DNA of 64,000 nucleotides, taken from positions 496,001-560,000 of the forward strand of contig JAWKRG010000003.1 of NCBI GenBank assembly GCA_041389725.1, read 5' to 3'. Source of the DNA: Polyangiaceae bacterium (GTDB taxonomy: Bacteria; Myxococcota_A; Polyangia; Polyangiales; Polyangiaceae). The stretch's first letter is position 1. Every line of letters starts with the position of its first letter. The translations under genes were made by a program, and so were the position numbers. Below, one piece after another: positions 1-9,537 of this stretch. The notes under the pieces were generated by a model that worked only from the letters and a program-made list of their open reading frames with translations, had not been told where the DNA came from and made no database searches.

Positions 1-2687
1 AGGTCGTCGGCAAGCCGATCTCCACTGTGACCGACGCGCAGGGAAACTTCGAGCTACGCCTGGCGCCTGGCAGCTACAACTTGCGCCTGTCTTCCCCAGG
101 CTATGGCGCCATGCGCGTGCGCAAGGTCGTGCTCTGGGCAGGCGCGGCGCGACGCATCGACGTCACCCTCGAACCCGACGAGACCGCTGCCGATGACTTC
201 GTCGTCGAAGCGGCGCCGGACACCTCGAGCCTCGATGCGCTGGCCTTGGAGCGAAAGCGCTCCTCGGCGGTCGGGGACTCGGTGGGGCGCGCGGAGATTT
301 CGAAGACGCCGGACCGCGATGCAGCTCAGGCTGCCAAGCGCGTCGTGGGCGCAACGATCGAAGGCAACCGCTTCGTCTACGTGCGCGGACTTGGCGAGCG
401 CTACACCAACGCGTTGATCAACGGCGCTCCGCTGCCGAGCCCGGAGCCCGATCGCGCGGCAGTTCCCCTGGATTTGTTCCCGACCCAGGTGCTGGAGAGT
501 CTCACCATCGCCAAGACCTTCACGCCCGACATGCCCGGGGACTTCGCGGGTGGATCGGTGCGTGTGGAGACCCGCCGCGTGCCGGAGAAGTTCACCTTCA
601 ACGCCAGTGCGTCCCTCGGCTTCAACACCGAGACCACCTTTCGAGAGCGGCTGAGCCACCGAGGCGGCAAGCTCGACTTTCTAGGAGTCGATGATGGCAC
701 CCGCGCGCTGCCCGACAGCATTCCGGGCGACTACCTCCTGGCTCAAGGCGTCGAGAAGCCGAACGGCGACTTCGTATTGGATCCGGAACTCACCGCCCGC
801 GGCCAAGACCTCAACACCTACATGTCCGGCGTGCGCAGCTTCACCCTGCCCACCCATAGCTTCAGTGTCGTCGCAGGGAACGGCTTCAAGCTCGGGGGGG
901 ACAAGCGCCTGGGCTACATCGCCAGCCTGAACTATCGGCGCGGCTACAAGATTCGCTCCGAGAAGCGGCGCGTGTTCGAACCCGACGCCAACTCGGATTC
1001 GGGACTCACCACGGTGAACGATCTGGACGTGGAGACCGGCAGCGAAGACGTGAGCTGGGGCGCCCTTGCAGGTGCGAGCTTCGAGCTGTCAAAGCAGCAC
1101 CGCGTCGGCGCCCTCGCCTTTCACTCTCAACTCGCCGACATCGACACGCAGACCTTCGACGGCTACTGGCGCCGCAACGACGCCACGCTGCACAGCACGC
1201 GCCTCAAGTTCGTGAGCCGCGCGCTTAATGTCGTGCAACTGACCGGCCAGAGCACTTTCGACGCCAAGAGCCGCGGCACCCTCGACTACAACCTGTCTTA
1301 CTCCGTCGCGCAGCGCGACGAGCCGGACACGCGCGACATCGTCTATCAGAAGAACCCGCAGACCGGCGTGTTCAGTTACGTCGACGGCTCCGAGAGCGGG
1401 CGCCACTTCTTCAGCAGCCAGAGCGAGAAAGCCTACGCAGCGGGCCTGGACTTCACTCAGCCCCTCTCGAGCGACGAGGACGCGAGCAAGGTCAAGCTCG
1501 GCGGCCTGGTGAACCTCAAGGACCGCGAGTTCTCCGCGCGGCGCTTCGCGTTCCGTCGCATTCCGGGTACGCCTCCGGATCGCTTCACCTGTCCAGGAAC
1601 GAGCTACGACGAGTCCTGCCCCGATTCGCTCTTCGTGCCCGAGAACATCGGGACGGCGCTCCGTCTGCAGGAGAGCACCCGACCCGAGGACGCCTACCAG
1701 GCGAACCTCGACGTCTACGCCGTGTACATGATGGCGGATGCGCGAGTGGCGAAGGACCTTCGTCTCGTTCTCGGCGAGCGCTTGGAAGTGACGCGCCAGG
1801 CGATCGACCCCGTGGACCAGTTCGACACGGGGGCCGCAGTGCCGGGCGCGGATCTGGCCAGCACGGATCTGCTGCCCTCCGCGTCCCTGGCCTACGACGT
1901 GACCAAGAAGAGCAAGCTTCGCTTCGCGGTGACGCGCACCCTGGCCCGCCCGCAATTGCGGGAACTGGCCCCCTTTGCCTACAGCGACTTCTTCGGTGGG
2001 CGCCTCACCTCCGGCAACCCGGATCTGGAGCTGACCCGCATCATCAATGCGGACATGCGCTTCGAGTACTTCCCACGCTTGAGCGAGGTGCTCGCTTTCA
2101 GCGTGTTCTTCAAGCGCTTCGCGGATCCCATCGAACCGGTTGCCACGCCCTCGGGTGACGGCGGACTCGTTACTTTCCAGAACGCGAAAGCCGCAAATCT
2201 GATCGGCGTCGAAGTCGAGTCTCGAGTGGGGCTACGCTACCTGACGCAAGCCTTGCAGGACTTCAGCTTCGTTGCCAACCTCACTCTGGCGCGGTCACGC
2301 ATCGAGGTGGAACAGACGGACCGCGACTTCCTGACCCACACCTCACGTCCGATGGTCAATCAGGCGCCCTACGTGCTCAACGTCGCCCTGGACTACCAGC
2401 ACGAGCCGCTTGGGTTGAACGGCCGCGTGCTCTACAACATCCAGGGCAAGCGCATCGTGGAAGTAGGCTCGGACGGTCTCGACGACGCCTACGAGCATCC
2501 GCGCCATTCTCTGGACGTCGTGTTGGCGAAAGACCTCGGTTCGCACTTTCAGCTCAAGGCGTCGGCGACCAATCTGATCGACCCCGAGCGAATCGTCACC
2601 ATCGGTCCGGACAAGCGTGACGATCGCGTGACGAGTCGTTATCGCGATGGGCGCAGCTTCACCCTAGGCGCGTCCTACAAGTACTGA
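1..2687 (+). CDS. TonB-dependent outer-membrane receptor with N-terminal carboxypeptidase-regulatory-like domain (5' end outside window)
   Basis: The frame is open from base 3, upstream of the first in-frame start codon (GTG at 27), and the upstream codons continue the same beta-sandwich domain, so the true start lies outside the window. The domain order is a CarboxypepD_reg-like repeat (first ~60 residues), a plug domain (around residues 85-190, with a VYVRGLGERY segment typical of this class) and a 22-strand-type barrel ending in a terminal aromatic strand (SFTLGASYKY). Receptors of this type import large substrates across the outer membrane using TonB/ExbBD energy. The substrate cannot be told from sequence. 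The downstream lipoprotein (2824-4245) is co-oriented and is probably its partner. No frameshift seen. Confidence 0.9.
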   Translation, partial: VVGKPISTVTDAQGNFELRLAPGSYNLRLSSPGYGAMRVRKVVLWAGAARRIDVTLEPDETAADDFVVEAAPDTSSLDALALERKRSSAVGDSVGRAEISKTPDRDAAQAAKRVVGATIEGNRFVYVRGLGERYTNALINGAPLPSPEPDRAAVPLDLFPTQVLESLTIAKTFTPDMPGDFAGGSVRVETRRVPEKFTFNASASLGFNTETTFRERLSHRGGKLDFLGVDDGTRALPDSIPGDYLLAQGVEKPNGDFVLDPELTARGQDLNTYMSGVRSFTLPTHSFSVVAGNGFKLGGDKRLGYIASLNYRRGYKIRSEKRRVFEPDANSDSGLTTVNDLDVETGSEDVSWGALAGASFELSKQHRVGALAFHSQLADIDTQTFDGYWRRNDATLHSTRLKFVSRALNVVQLTGQSTFDAKSRGTLDYNLSYSVAQRDEPDTRDIVYQKNPQTGVFSYVDGSESGRHFFSSQSEKAYAAGLDFTQPLSSDEDASKVKLGGLVNLKDREFSARRFAFRRIPGTPPDRFTCPGTSYDESCPDSLFVPENIGTALRLQESTRPEDAYQANLDVYAVYMMADARVAKDLRLVLGERLEVTRQAIDPVDQFDTGAAVPGADLASTDLLPSASLAYDVTKKSKLRFAVTRTLARPQLRELAPFAYSDFFGGRLTSGNPDLELTRIINADMRFEYFPRLSEVLAFSVFFKRFADPIEPVATPSGDGGLVTFQNAKAANLIGVEVESRVGLRYLTQALQDFSFVANLTLARSRIEVEQTDRDFLTHTSRPMVNQAPYVLNVALDYQHEPLGLNGRVLYNIQGKRIVEVGSDGLDDAYEHPRHSLDVVLAKDLGSHFQLKASATNLIDPERIVTIGPDKRDDRVTSRYRDGRSFTLGASYKY

Positions 2688-2823
2688 AATCCAGCGCTTT
2701 TCGCCGTTGCCAAAACGTTACCGAGCCACCACTCGACGGTCACGCGAGCCAAGCATGTTCTCGCCGGCTGTCGAGGGAGCTCCCACCAGCCGAAACCCGA
2801 TTGAACGTAAGAGGTAATCACTC

Positions 2824-4245
2824 ATGTCACCTATGAAGACTTTTTCCTTGCTCGCTCTATTCTGTGCTCTACCCATTGCCGTCGCTTGCGGCAGCGACGA
2901 CGACAAGCCCAGCGGCAACACCGGCGGGACCGGCGGCGGCGGAACTGGTGGCGGTAGCGCAGGCACCGGCGGCGGCAGCGCCGGCACTGGCGGCGGTAGC
3001 GCAGGCACCGGCGGCAGCGGCGGGGCGAGCTGCGATCTGTCGGGAGCCGGCCTGACCAAGGAAAAGATCCCCAACAAGATCTCCGCGGACATGACCCTCA
3101 CCAACGACAAGGTGTGGACGCTGGAAGACACGACCTACGTCGAAGATGGTGCGACGCTCACGATTCAGCCCTGCACTCGCATCGAGGGCAAGAAGACGCC
3201 TCTGGGCACCTTGGTCGTGTCCCGCGGCGGCAAGATCATGGCGGATGGCAAGGCCGACGAGCCCATCCTGTTCACCAGCGCGTTGCCCGCAGGTTCGCGC
3301 AACGCCGGGGACTGGGGCGGCGTCATCATGCTGGGCAAAGCACCGAACTTCAAAGGTGACAACGTCACCATCGAGGGTCTGGCGGATGCGCCCGAGAATC
3401 AGTACGGCGGCACGGTTGCCGACGACGACAGCGGCGTGATGCGCTTCGTGCGCATCGAGTTCTCGGGCTTCGAGCTCTCTGCGGACAACGAAATCAACGG
3501 CCTGACCCTAGGCAGCGTCGGCAGCAAGACGGTGCTCGAGAACATCATGATCAGCAACACCCTTGACGACTGCTTCGAGTGGTTCGGCGGCACCGTGAAC
3601 GGCAAGTACCTCGTCTGCAACAACGGCGGCGACGACATGTTCGACATGGACCAGGGCTACTCCGGCAACCTGCAGTTCCTCTTCGGTCGCCAGGTCACGC
3701 CCTTGTCGTCCAACCCCAACGGCTTCGAGTGCGACAGCGACAACGGCGGCGCCACTCCCGTGTCGAAGCCCAACGTTTCCAACGTCACGCTGTGCGGCAC
3801 CGGTAGCGCCGGCACCGACGTCGCCTTCGGCGGCGTGCTGCGCGAGAACCTGGAGGGCAAGTACATGAACTTGCTGATCACCAAGTTCGACATCGGCATC
3901 GACGCCCGCGACGACTTCGGCACGGTGGGGAGCCCCAAGACGGACATCACCCACTCGGTGTTCTTCGGCAACTTCGCCCACAACATCTCGGATCCCAGCG
4001 AGGCGGACAACGACAACGGCTTCGACGAGAACGCCTGGATCAAGGACTCCAGCCGCAACAACTCGGAGGCCGATCCTCAGATCGGCGACTGCTCTGCCGC
4101 GACGCCTGCGCCCCAGCCGGCCAGCATGATCGCGGGTGGCACTCCGGGAGCAGGTATGGAGACGAGTGCCACCTACGTCGGTGCCTTCAAGGACGGTTCC
4201 GACAACTGGATGACGGGCCTTTGGATCAGCTGGGCAAAGAACTGA
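2824..4245 (+). CDS. Exported lipoprotein with Gly-rich linker and beta-helix-like domain, partner of the TonB receptor
   Basis: 473 aa. The signal peptide ends in a lipobox (IAVACGS), followed by a ~45-residue Gly/Thr/Ser/Ala linker and a ~400-residue domain with recurrent short beta-strand/turn units (for example GATLTIQP, DWGGVIMLG, VRFVRIEFSG-type segments), compatible with a right-handed beta-helix. An AGAGG-type ribosome-binding site precedes the ATG at 2824. Homologous proteins are often found next to TonB receptors of this class, so a surface role in ligand capture is plausible, but that is an inference. A GC-rich hairpin (4283-4316) follows. Cysteines in the second half may form disulfides. 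Confidence 0.8.
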   Translation: MSPMKTFSLLALFCALPIAVACGSDDDKPSGNTGGTGGGGTGGGSAGTGGGSAGTGGGSAGTGGSGGASCDLSGAGLTKEKIPNKISADMTLTNDKVWTLEDTTYVEDGATLTIQPCTRIEGKKTPLGTLVVSRGGKIMADGKADEPILFTSALPAGSRNAGDWGGVIMLGKAPNFKGDNVTIEGLADAPENQYGGTVADDDSGVMRFVRIEFSGFELSADNEINGLTLGSVGSKTVLENIMISNTLDDCFEWFGGTVNGKYLVCNNGGDDMFDMDQGYSGNLQFLFGRQVTPLSSNPNGFECDSDNGGATPVSKPNVSNVTLCGTGSAGTDVAFGGVLRENLEGKYMNLLITKFDIGIDARDDFGTVGSPKTDITHSVFFGNFAHNISDPSEADNDNGFDENAWIKDSSRNNSEADPQIGDCSAATPAPQPASMIAGGTPGAGMETSATYVGAFKDGSDNWMTGLWISWAKN

Positions 4246-4282
4246 GGCATCACCTCCCAGCCTACCCACACAGCTGACCCTA

Positions 4283-4316
4283 GACGCGGCGCGGTCCCCC
4301 TCCAGAGGGCCGCGCC
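4283..4316. terminator. GC-rich hairpin between convergent genes
   Basis: The inverted arms GGCGCGGTCCC and AGGGCCGCGCC flank a short loop between the lipoprotein and the convergent kinase gene. There is no U-tract, so it may act as a bidirectional or Rho-assisted end, or simply as a barrier. Confidence 0.4.
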
Positions 4317-4392
4317 GTGTCGCTATTTGGCGCGGGTCTCGAGAGCGACAGCGGCGTCACTTCGACAGCTCGGCGGCGTCACTTCGGCGGCG

Positions 4393-6093
4393 TCACTTCG
4401 ATCGCGCGGTCCCGCTCCAGGGTCGCAAGCGCGCGGTCGTGACCCATTCGTCCCAATTCGACGCCCAGCCGATGTAGTGCACGAGGTACTTGTCGCCGTT
4501 GACCTTCAGGACTTGTCCCTGCCACCAACTCCCACCCCAAGACACGTCCACCTTCTGTCCCGCGCTGTAGGCCGCCTTGGGTTTGGGCGGTGGGTCGGTC
4601 GCAGTGTTCGGTGGCGGTGACGTGCCCTCCTGGGTCGTCGCGGGCCCGGGGCTCGGAACTTTGGTCGGGCCCGTCGCGGTGCTCGGAGGAGCAATGGGCG
4701 GTTCGAGCACGGGCTCCGTTGGCACCGGCGGTGCGATGTCGCCCGGCGTCGACACCGGCGATGCCGTCGCGGGTCTCGTGACGGTCGGCGGTGTCGAGTC
4801 GTCACTGGTGCCGAGCCACAAGAATCCACCGACGAAGATGATCGCACCGACCCCGAGCAGGAGCGCCATCACCACTCCCCCACCGACCAACAGCCATTTG
4901 GCGCCGCTCGAGCTTTCGGGCGCCGGCGCGATCGGACCCGTAATCGTGGACACCATCGGCGACGGTGCCGGTAGCGGACCCGCTCCTGAGGGCGAGTAGG
5001 ACGCGGGCGTCGGCAGGCTCACTCCCGGTGGAGAGTAGGACGCTGGTGTCGGCAGGCTCACTCCCGAAGGCGATAGAGACGCGGGCGTGCGCAGGCTCGC
5101 GCCCGCGGCACCAGCCTCCGAAGAACCAGCGGATGGCAGTGTGAGCGGAGATGAAAGTGAGGGCGCCGTGTTCATCATCGACGCGCTTGCGCTCACGCCA
5201 AGCACGTTGGTGAACAGGTCGACTCCTGCCGCGCTCGCATCGGGAAATCGCTGCGCCGGGTCTCGCGCCGTCGCGCGCGCGAACCACGCATCGAAGGTGG
5301 GCGGCAGCGGAGGCCCCGGCGCGACCTCCCGCGCTCGCTCGCTGGCAGAGACCATCGGCTCGAACAGCACTTCGCGCATGAGCTGGGGCACGGAACCGGT
5401 GCCCGCTTGCGCCGTGCGCCAATAGTACTTGCCGGTCATCACCCAAAACACGAGCAAGCCCAGGGCCCAAACATCCGTCGCGGGCGACACGTGCGCGTGC
5501 TGCTCACTCTGCTCGGGCGCCATCCACAGCGGAGTGCCCATCGCGCTCGTGGCTGTGCCCAGCGCCTGGGCGGCAACCTTGGCGATTCCGAAGTCGAGAA
5601 CCTTCACGACCAACGCAGCCGTGGAGCTCTGCGCGGTTGCCAGAAATACGTTCTCGGGCTTGATATCTCGGTGCACGATACCCTGGCGATGCGCGGCAGC
5701 CAGCGCGTGAAACACCGGGCGCAAGACCGCCACTAGTTCGTCGACGGACAGGCGCCCGCGACGCGCGACGTAGCGACTCAGGTCTTCACCATTGAGCAAC
5801 TCCATCGCCAACCACGGCACGCCGCTGGCAGCATCGACTCCCGCCGCCACGACTTCCACCACGTGGTCGCTGGGGATCATCGCGCCGATGCGCGCCTCTT
5901 GAACGAAGCGGTCACGCATGTCCGTGGAACTCACCAGGGACGGATGCATCACCTTGACGGCGCGCGGCTTGCCCGTGGACAGCTGCTGCGCCAGGTACAC
6001 GGAGCCCATGCCGCCGACACCGAGCGGCCGCTCGATACGGAAGTCCGTGCCGAGCACCGTGCCCGGTCCGATGGCGGAGGGTTGACCCTGCAC
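4393..6093 (-). CDS. Membrane-anchored eukaryote-like Ser/Thr protein kinase with C-terminal Tudor-knot-like domain
   Basis: The kinase domain starts about 15 residues after the proposed GTG at 6093. Visible motifs are the Gly-rich loop (GVGGMGSVY), the Lys in AVKVMH, HRDIKPEN, DFGIAK and the APE segment in MAPEQSE. A Ser/Pro/Thr-rich linker with three near-identical TPASYSPxG-type repeats follows, then one transmembrane helix, then a second Pro/Thr-rich stretch. The last ~50 residues (VDVSWGGSWWQGQVLKV to NWDEWV) resemble a Tudor-knot/chromo-barrel fold. That places a normally chromatin- or RNA-associated fold on the extracytoplasmic side. An in-frame extension to 6333 exists, but it crosses a duplicated 28-bp repeat and looks non-coding. 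The start is uncertain. Confidence 0.85.
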   Translation of the reverse strand: MQGQPSAIGPGTVLGTDFRIERPLGVGGMGSVYLAQQLSTGKPRAVKVMHPSLVSSTDMRDRFVQEARIGAMIPSDHVVEVVAAGVDAASGVPWLAMELLNGEDLSRYVARRGRLSVDELVAVLRPVFHALAAAHRQGIVHRDIKPENVFLATAQSSTAALVVKVLDFGIAKVAAQALGTATSAMGTPLWMAPEQSEQHAHVSPATDVWALGLLVFWVMTGKYYWRTAQAGTGSVPQLMREVLFEPMVSASERAREVAPGPPLPPTFDAWFARATARDPAQRFPDASAAGVDLFTNVLGVSASASMMNTAPSLSSPLTLPSAGSSEAGAAGASLRTPASLSPSGVSLPTPASYSPPGVSLPTPASYSPSGAGPLPAPSPMVSTITGPIAPAPESSSGAKWLLVGGGVVMALLLGVGAIIFVGGFLWLGTSDDSTPPTVTRPATASPVSTPGDIAPPVPTEPVLEPPIAPPSTATGPTKVPSPGPATTQEGTSPPPNTATDPPPKPKAAYSAGQKVDVSWGGSWWQGQVLKVNGDKYLVHYIGWASNWDEWVTTARLRPWSGTARSK

Positions 6094-6162
6094 GACGACA
6101 GCATAGCGCCAGTCGTCGCCCACGCTCCAGCCGTTCGAGAAATGCGCTGGGTGGCTAGCGTC

Positions 6163-6218
6163 GGCGCCATTCGCCGGTGCGCCCAGGGGCGGCGCCATTC
6201 GCCGGTGCGCCCAGGGGC
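6163..6218. repeat. Two exact tandem copies of a 28-bp unit
   Basis: A 28-bp unit beginning GGCGCCATTCGCC occurs twice, at 6163-6190 and 6191-6218, just upstream of the kinase start. It supports treating the upstream extension of the kinase ORF as non-coding. Confidence 0.85.
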
Positions 6219-6771
6219 GGCGCGACACGCCCCTCAATGCCGACGCGTCGCGAACTCTCCCACCTACTTCGAGGATCGCGTCGCGGGTTCGAACAAGGCC
6301 GCACATCGCTCGCGCGGCCGAGCGCTCTGGCATGTGAACAGGCGCACCCGCTTCGAACAGATCTTCCCTGGGCGGGTGGGCTCTGTGTTCGGCAAACGCT
6401 GCGATTCAGTTGCGAAGATTCGTTCCGACTCCCACCCCTCGGGGCGGGACGACGCGTCGGACGGGTTCATCCCGGAGTTGTGCCGAATCCATTGCGACAG
6501 CCCACAGATCAGGACGGCGCTCGTGTCCTAGTGGGACGAAGGTGTCATCGGAGTCCGCTCGCCCAACGCGATGCCGCAGGTGTCCGTCGGGGCCCGCCCG
6601 CCCAACGCGACGGCGCACGTGCCCAATTGGGCAACGCTCGCGAATCCCATGGCAGCGCCTTCTCGTTCGCCAGCGTGCACACGAGGACGAGCGCGACTGC
6701 CGGCGGCATCCTTCGCACGCGTGTTGCCGCGTTGTGTTGCAGCGACACGCGGCCCCGCTCGCGCCGCTGTC
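6219..6771. other. Intergenic stretch holding one copy of a dispersed ~109-bp repeat
   Basis: No convincing gene in either strand. Bases 6357-6465 match 9426-9535 closely (see repeat entry). The remainder is GC-rich with no clear promoter or RNA gene. Confidence 0.6.
6357..6465. repeat. Dispersed ~109-bp repeat, copy A
   Basis: Shares long identical blocks (for example ACAGATCTTCCCTGGGCGGG, and GACGACGCGTCGGACGG with one gap) with copy B at 9426-9535. The two copies are in the same orientation and bracket the HNH gene. Neither lies in a supported coding region. Confidence 0.8.
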
Positions 6772-8640
6772 CTAGCCGGGAACAAGCAGCGCCAACGCGC
6801 GGCGGATCAGTTGGTCCATTGTTCCTGCGTGTCCGCACGAGACGAGTTCGACAACCGCTTTGCGACACTCGCTCTTCCTGAAGCCCATGGCGGTGAGTGC
6901 GGAGACCAACTTGACCTGCGCCGCTGCAGACAGCACCTGCGCCCTCATCACAGTCGAGTTCGATGTGGGCACCGGAAGGTTCGTCATGTTCGTCGCCTGC
7001 GACCTTCGCTGGCGAAAGCATGCGGCGGCGGCGTCTTCCCTGCCCTCGCAGTCCAACGCTGACGACCTCCGCTGGCGGATGCACTCAACGCTTGCGGCTC
7101 CCCCACCCTCGAGGTCCAGCGCAGGCGACCTTCGCTGGCGAACGCTTCCACCGTTGGTGTCGTTTCCGCCCGCGAGGTCCGACGCTGGCGCCCCTCGCTG
7201 GCGGATGCATTCGGCCCTTGCGGCTCTCCCGCCCTCGAGGTCCAGCGCAGGCGACCTCCGCTGGCGAACGCGTTCAGCGGCCGCGTCTTCCCCGTGATCA
7301 ACATTGTCGGAGGTCCGCGAACTTTGCTGGCGAGTGCCAGCGGGGGACGCTGCGCCTTCCTTTGCGACCGCGACGCTCGATCTCGTCTTGCGCCGACGGC
7401 GTGCGATCTTGTCGTCCATGAACGCGTCCCCGAAGGTTTGCCTCGCGCGCATCTGATTGTGCGCTGCGCACAGCAGTTGCCCATTGTCGGCTGCGCCCCC
7501 GCCGCCGTTCGCGCGTTCCTTGATGTGATCGAAGTTCAGGAAGGCCCGCGCGGTGCAGTGCACTCCGGCAGGCGACACATAGGTGCACTGACCGGCGTCC
7601 CGCTCGTACACCTCTCGCTTCGACTGGCGCGTCGGCGCTCCGTGCTTCGCACCCGAACTCGACCGAGGCCTGTCGGTCTTGCCCCAGCACTTGTTCTCGC
7701 GCTCGGCAATCAGCAAGTCCAACGCGCGTTCGAACACGGTCTCCAGGCCCCGGCCCACGTGGCTCATCAAGTTGCGCGCGTGTTCGAGCTTCGCCCTGAA
7801 GGCGGCGCTGGCGCTGAAGCGAATCGCGAAACGTTCGGCGGACCGCGCCTCGATGCGGTCGCGGAACTCTGTTCCTACAGGATCCCCCGTCATCTGTTCT
7901 CGCGTTCTGCAATCGCGAGATCCGGCGCTGTCGCGTCCAACGCATTCGAACAACCCCGGAGCGGCCGTCGCCGGTGCGCCACCCGCGGAGCGCGCCCCCG
8001 CCTGCACGTCACCGCAGTGTTCCGATCCAGTCGCGGGGTTGGTGGCTTCTTCGTTCGAGCCTCTGCACCAATCCCCAGCATCGAGCAACTCGATGCGATC
8101 TGGCACATCCGGCCGGGGAAAACGGCGAGCCAGTACGACCTGGATGTCTGCCTTGGTCTTGCCGCAAGCTTCCTCGAGCAACTCTGCGTGATTGCTTTCG
8201 GTGAGTCGGTTCGCCAGGAGCGACAGCCCCGTCAGATGCAGGCGGCCGTCGGCGAGCATGCCGACCGCTATCGGGAAACGCCGCGCAACGCGCGCACTCG
8301 AGATGCTGCGATGTGCTTCGCCTTCGCTCATACCGAGACCGCGCAAGCAGAAGTCGTACAGTGAGGAGTATCCCTCCCGCAAGTGAAGCTGGCGACGCTC
8401 TACCTCTGCCAGATGCGCGACCAGCAACGCGACGGCGCGGCGGCGCCGAGCATTCGATGCAAGTGTGCCGGACCAGAGCTCGGTGTTGGACAGCATCGCG
8501 AGCCTCTCGCCAAGTTCGCTTTCGCCTGCCGCCTGAACGACCGATTCCGCATCCGTGTCCGATGCAGCCTCAGCAACACCCCACGGCAACGCCACGTTCC
8601 TATCCTGCTTTTGCGACTCCGTCCCTTCGATGGCTACCAT
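6772..8640 (-). CDS. HNH endonuclease with 21-aa tandem repeats and RuvA-C/UBA-like tail
   Basis: 622 aa; the ATG at 8640 is preceded by an AGGGGG site. A helical DUF222-like N-terminal region (~40-310) leads to an HNH core around residues 345-404 (C-x-Y..., LNFDHIKERANGG, CAAHNQMRA), the arrangement of metal-dependent nicking or cleaving nucleases. After it come about five 21-residue repeats of the type (I/V)RQRRSPALDLEGG, encoded by a 63-bp tandem repeat at about 7000-7310. The last ~45 residues (VSALTAMGFRKSECRKAV...) look like a RuvA C-terminal/UBA-type helical domain. The repeat DNA shares a core with the intergenic repeats at 9040-9390, suggesting repeat invasion or expansion inside the gene. 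Biological target unknown. Confidence 0.8.
   Translation of the reverse strand: MVAIEGTESQKQDRNVALPWGVAEAASDTDAESVVQAAGESELGERLAMLSNTELWSGTLASNARRRRAVALLVAHLAEVERRQLHLREGYSSLYDFCLRGLGMSEGEAHRSISSARVARRFPIAVGMLADGRLHLTGLSLLANRLTESNHAELLEEACGKTKADIQVVLARRFPRPDVPDRIELLDAGDWCRGSNEEATNPATGSEHCGDVQAGARSAGGAPATAAPGLFECVGRDSAGSRDCRTREQMTGDPVGTEFRDRIEARSAERFAIRFSASAAFRAKLEHARNLMSHVGRGLETVFERALDLLIAERENKCWGKTDRPRSSSGAKHGAPTRQSKREVYERDAGQCTYVSPAGVHCTARAFLNFDHIKERANGGGGAADNGQLLCAAHNQMRARQTFGDAFMDDKIARRRRKTRSSVAVAKEGAASPAGTRQQSSRTSDNVDHGEDAAAERVRQRRSPALDLEGGRAARAECIRQRGAPASDLAGGNDTNGGSVRQRRSPALDLEGGGAASVECIRQRRSSALDCEGREDAAAACFRQRRSQATNMTNLPVPTSNSTVMRAQVLSAAAQVKLVSALTAMGFRKSECRKAVVELVSCGHAGTMDQLIRRALALLVPG
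6999..7310. repeat. 63-bp coding tandem repeat inside the HNH gene
   Basis: Units begin near 6999, 7062, 7125, 7188 and 7251, each with a core close to CTTCGCTGGCGAA. The spacing is exactly 63 bp, so the reading frame of the HNH protein is kept (21 aa per unit). The same core recurs outside genes at 9040-9390. Confidence 0.85.
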
Positions 8641-9039
8641 GCCACCCCCTTTCTTTCTTTCGGCATACCACGGGAAATTTCGTCCTCACGAGCGCCACGC
8701 CAGTGCGCTTTCGTCGCCCTCGACGACGGTGAAAACGATTTCGTTGCGAAAGCCACTCAGCAAGCAAGGTCGTGGCCGCAAGGCGTGTTCGTAGAACCAC
8801 TCGCACCGATCTCGCGCGGCGCGTCGGGAACCGCGTCAACATGAATCGACCGACGAGATCACTTTTCCGAGAAGCGTGCGCCGCAGCCTGCACGCCAGCT
8901 TGGCTCGCTGCAAAGTTGTTGTCGTCCTCCGTCGGCGCGCAGGCAATTCCACTTGCCTATGGCGGTGGCGGGGCAACCAACGCGCCCAGAACAGGTCTTC
9001 CTTCACTCGCGCGCTAGCGAAGACAGCACGCGGGGGCCG

Positions 9040-9390
9040 CTTGGACGACGCACTTCCTTCGCTGGTGAATGCTGCCCGACGCGATGAACCACTTCCTCGC
9101 TGACGGAGGCTGCCCCGCGCACTGCCTCGGCGACACTTCCTTCGCTGACGGAGGCTGCCCCGCGCACTGCCTCGGCGCACTTCCTTCGCCGGCGGAGGCT
9201 GCCCCGCGCACTGCCTCCGCGACGCTTCCTTCACTGGCGAATGCGGCATCCGCGCACTGCCTCGGCGACACTTCCTTCGCTGGTGCGCTGCCGAGTGCTG
9301 GGCCGACGCGATGAGCCACTTCCTTCGCTGGCGAATGCGGCCCGCGGGGCGCGCTTCGACCACGCACTTCCTTCGCTGGCGAATGCACGC
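9040..9390. repeat. Imperfect ~45-bp tandem repeat block
   Basis: About seven units start with (CA)CTTCCTTCGCTGGCG or a near variant; several also share GGCTGCCCCGCGCACTGCCT. The core is the same as in the 63-bp coding repeat of the HNH gene. Confidence 0.8.
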
Positions 9391-9425
9391 TGGCCTGACC
9401 TGTCGGGTTGGCGCCCTCGCTTCGG

Positions 9426-9535
9426 ACAGATCTTCCCTGGGCGGGTGGGCGCGGTGTTCGGCAAGCGCTTCAAGTCAGTTGCGATGAAAGTGTTCGACGC
9501 CCACCCCTCGGGCGGGAACGACGCGTCGGACGGGG
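9426..9535. repeat. Dispersed ~109-bp repeat, copy B
   Basis: Same-orientation match of copy A at 6357-6465; together they flank the HNH gene and its repeats. Confidence 0.8.
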
Positions 9536-9537
9536 GG

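Noticed and set aside
6094..6333. N-terminal extension of the Ser/Thr kinase
   Set aside because: It crosses two exact 28-bp tandem repeats and lacks a ribosome-binding site. The kinase domain begins right after the GTG at 6093.
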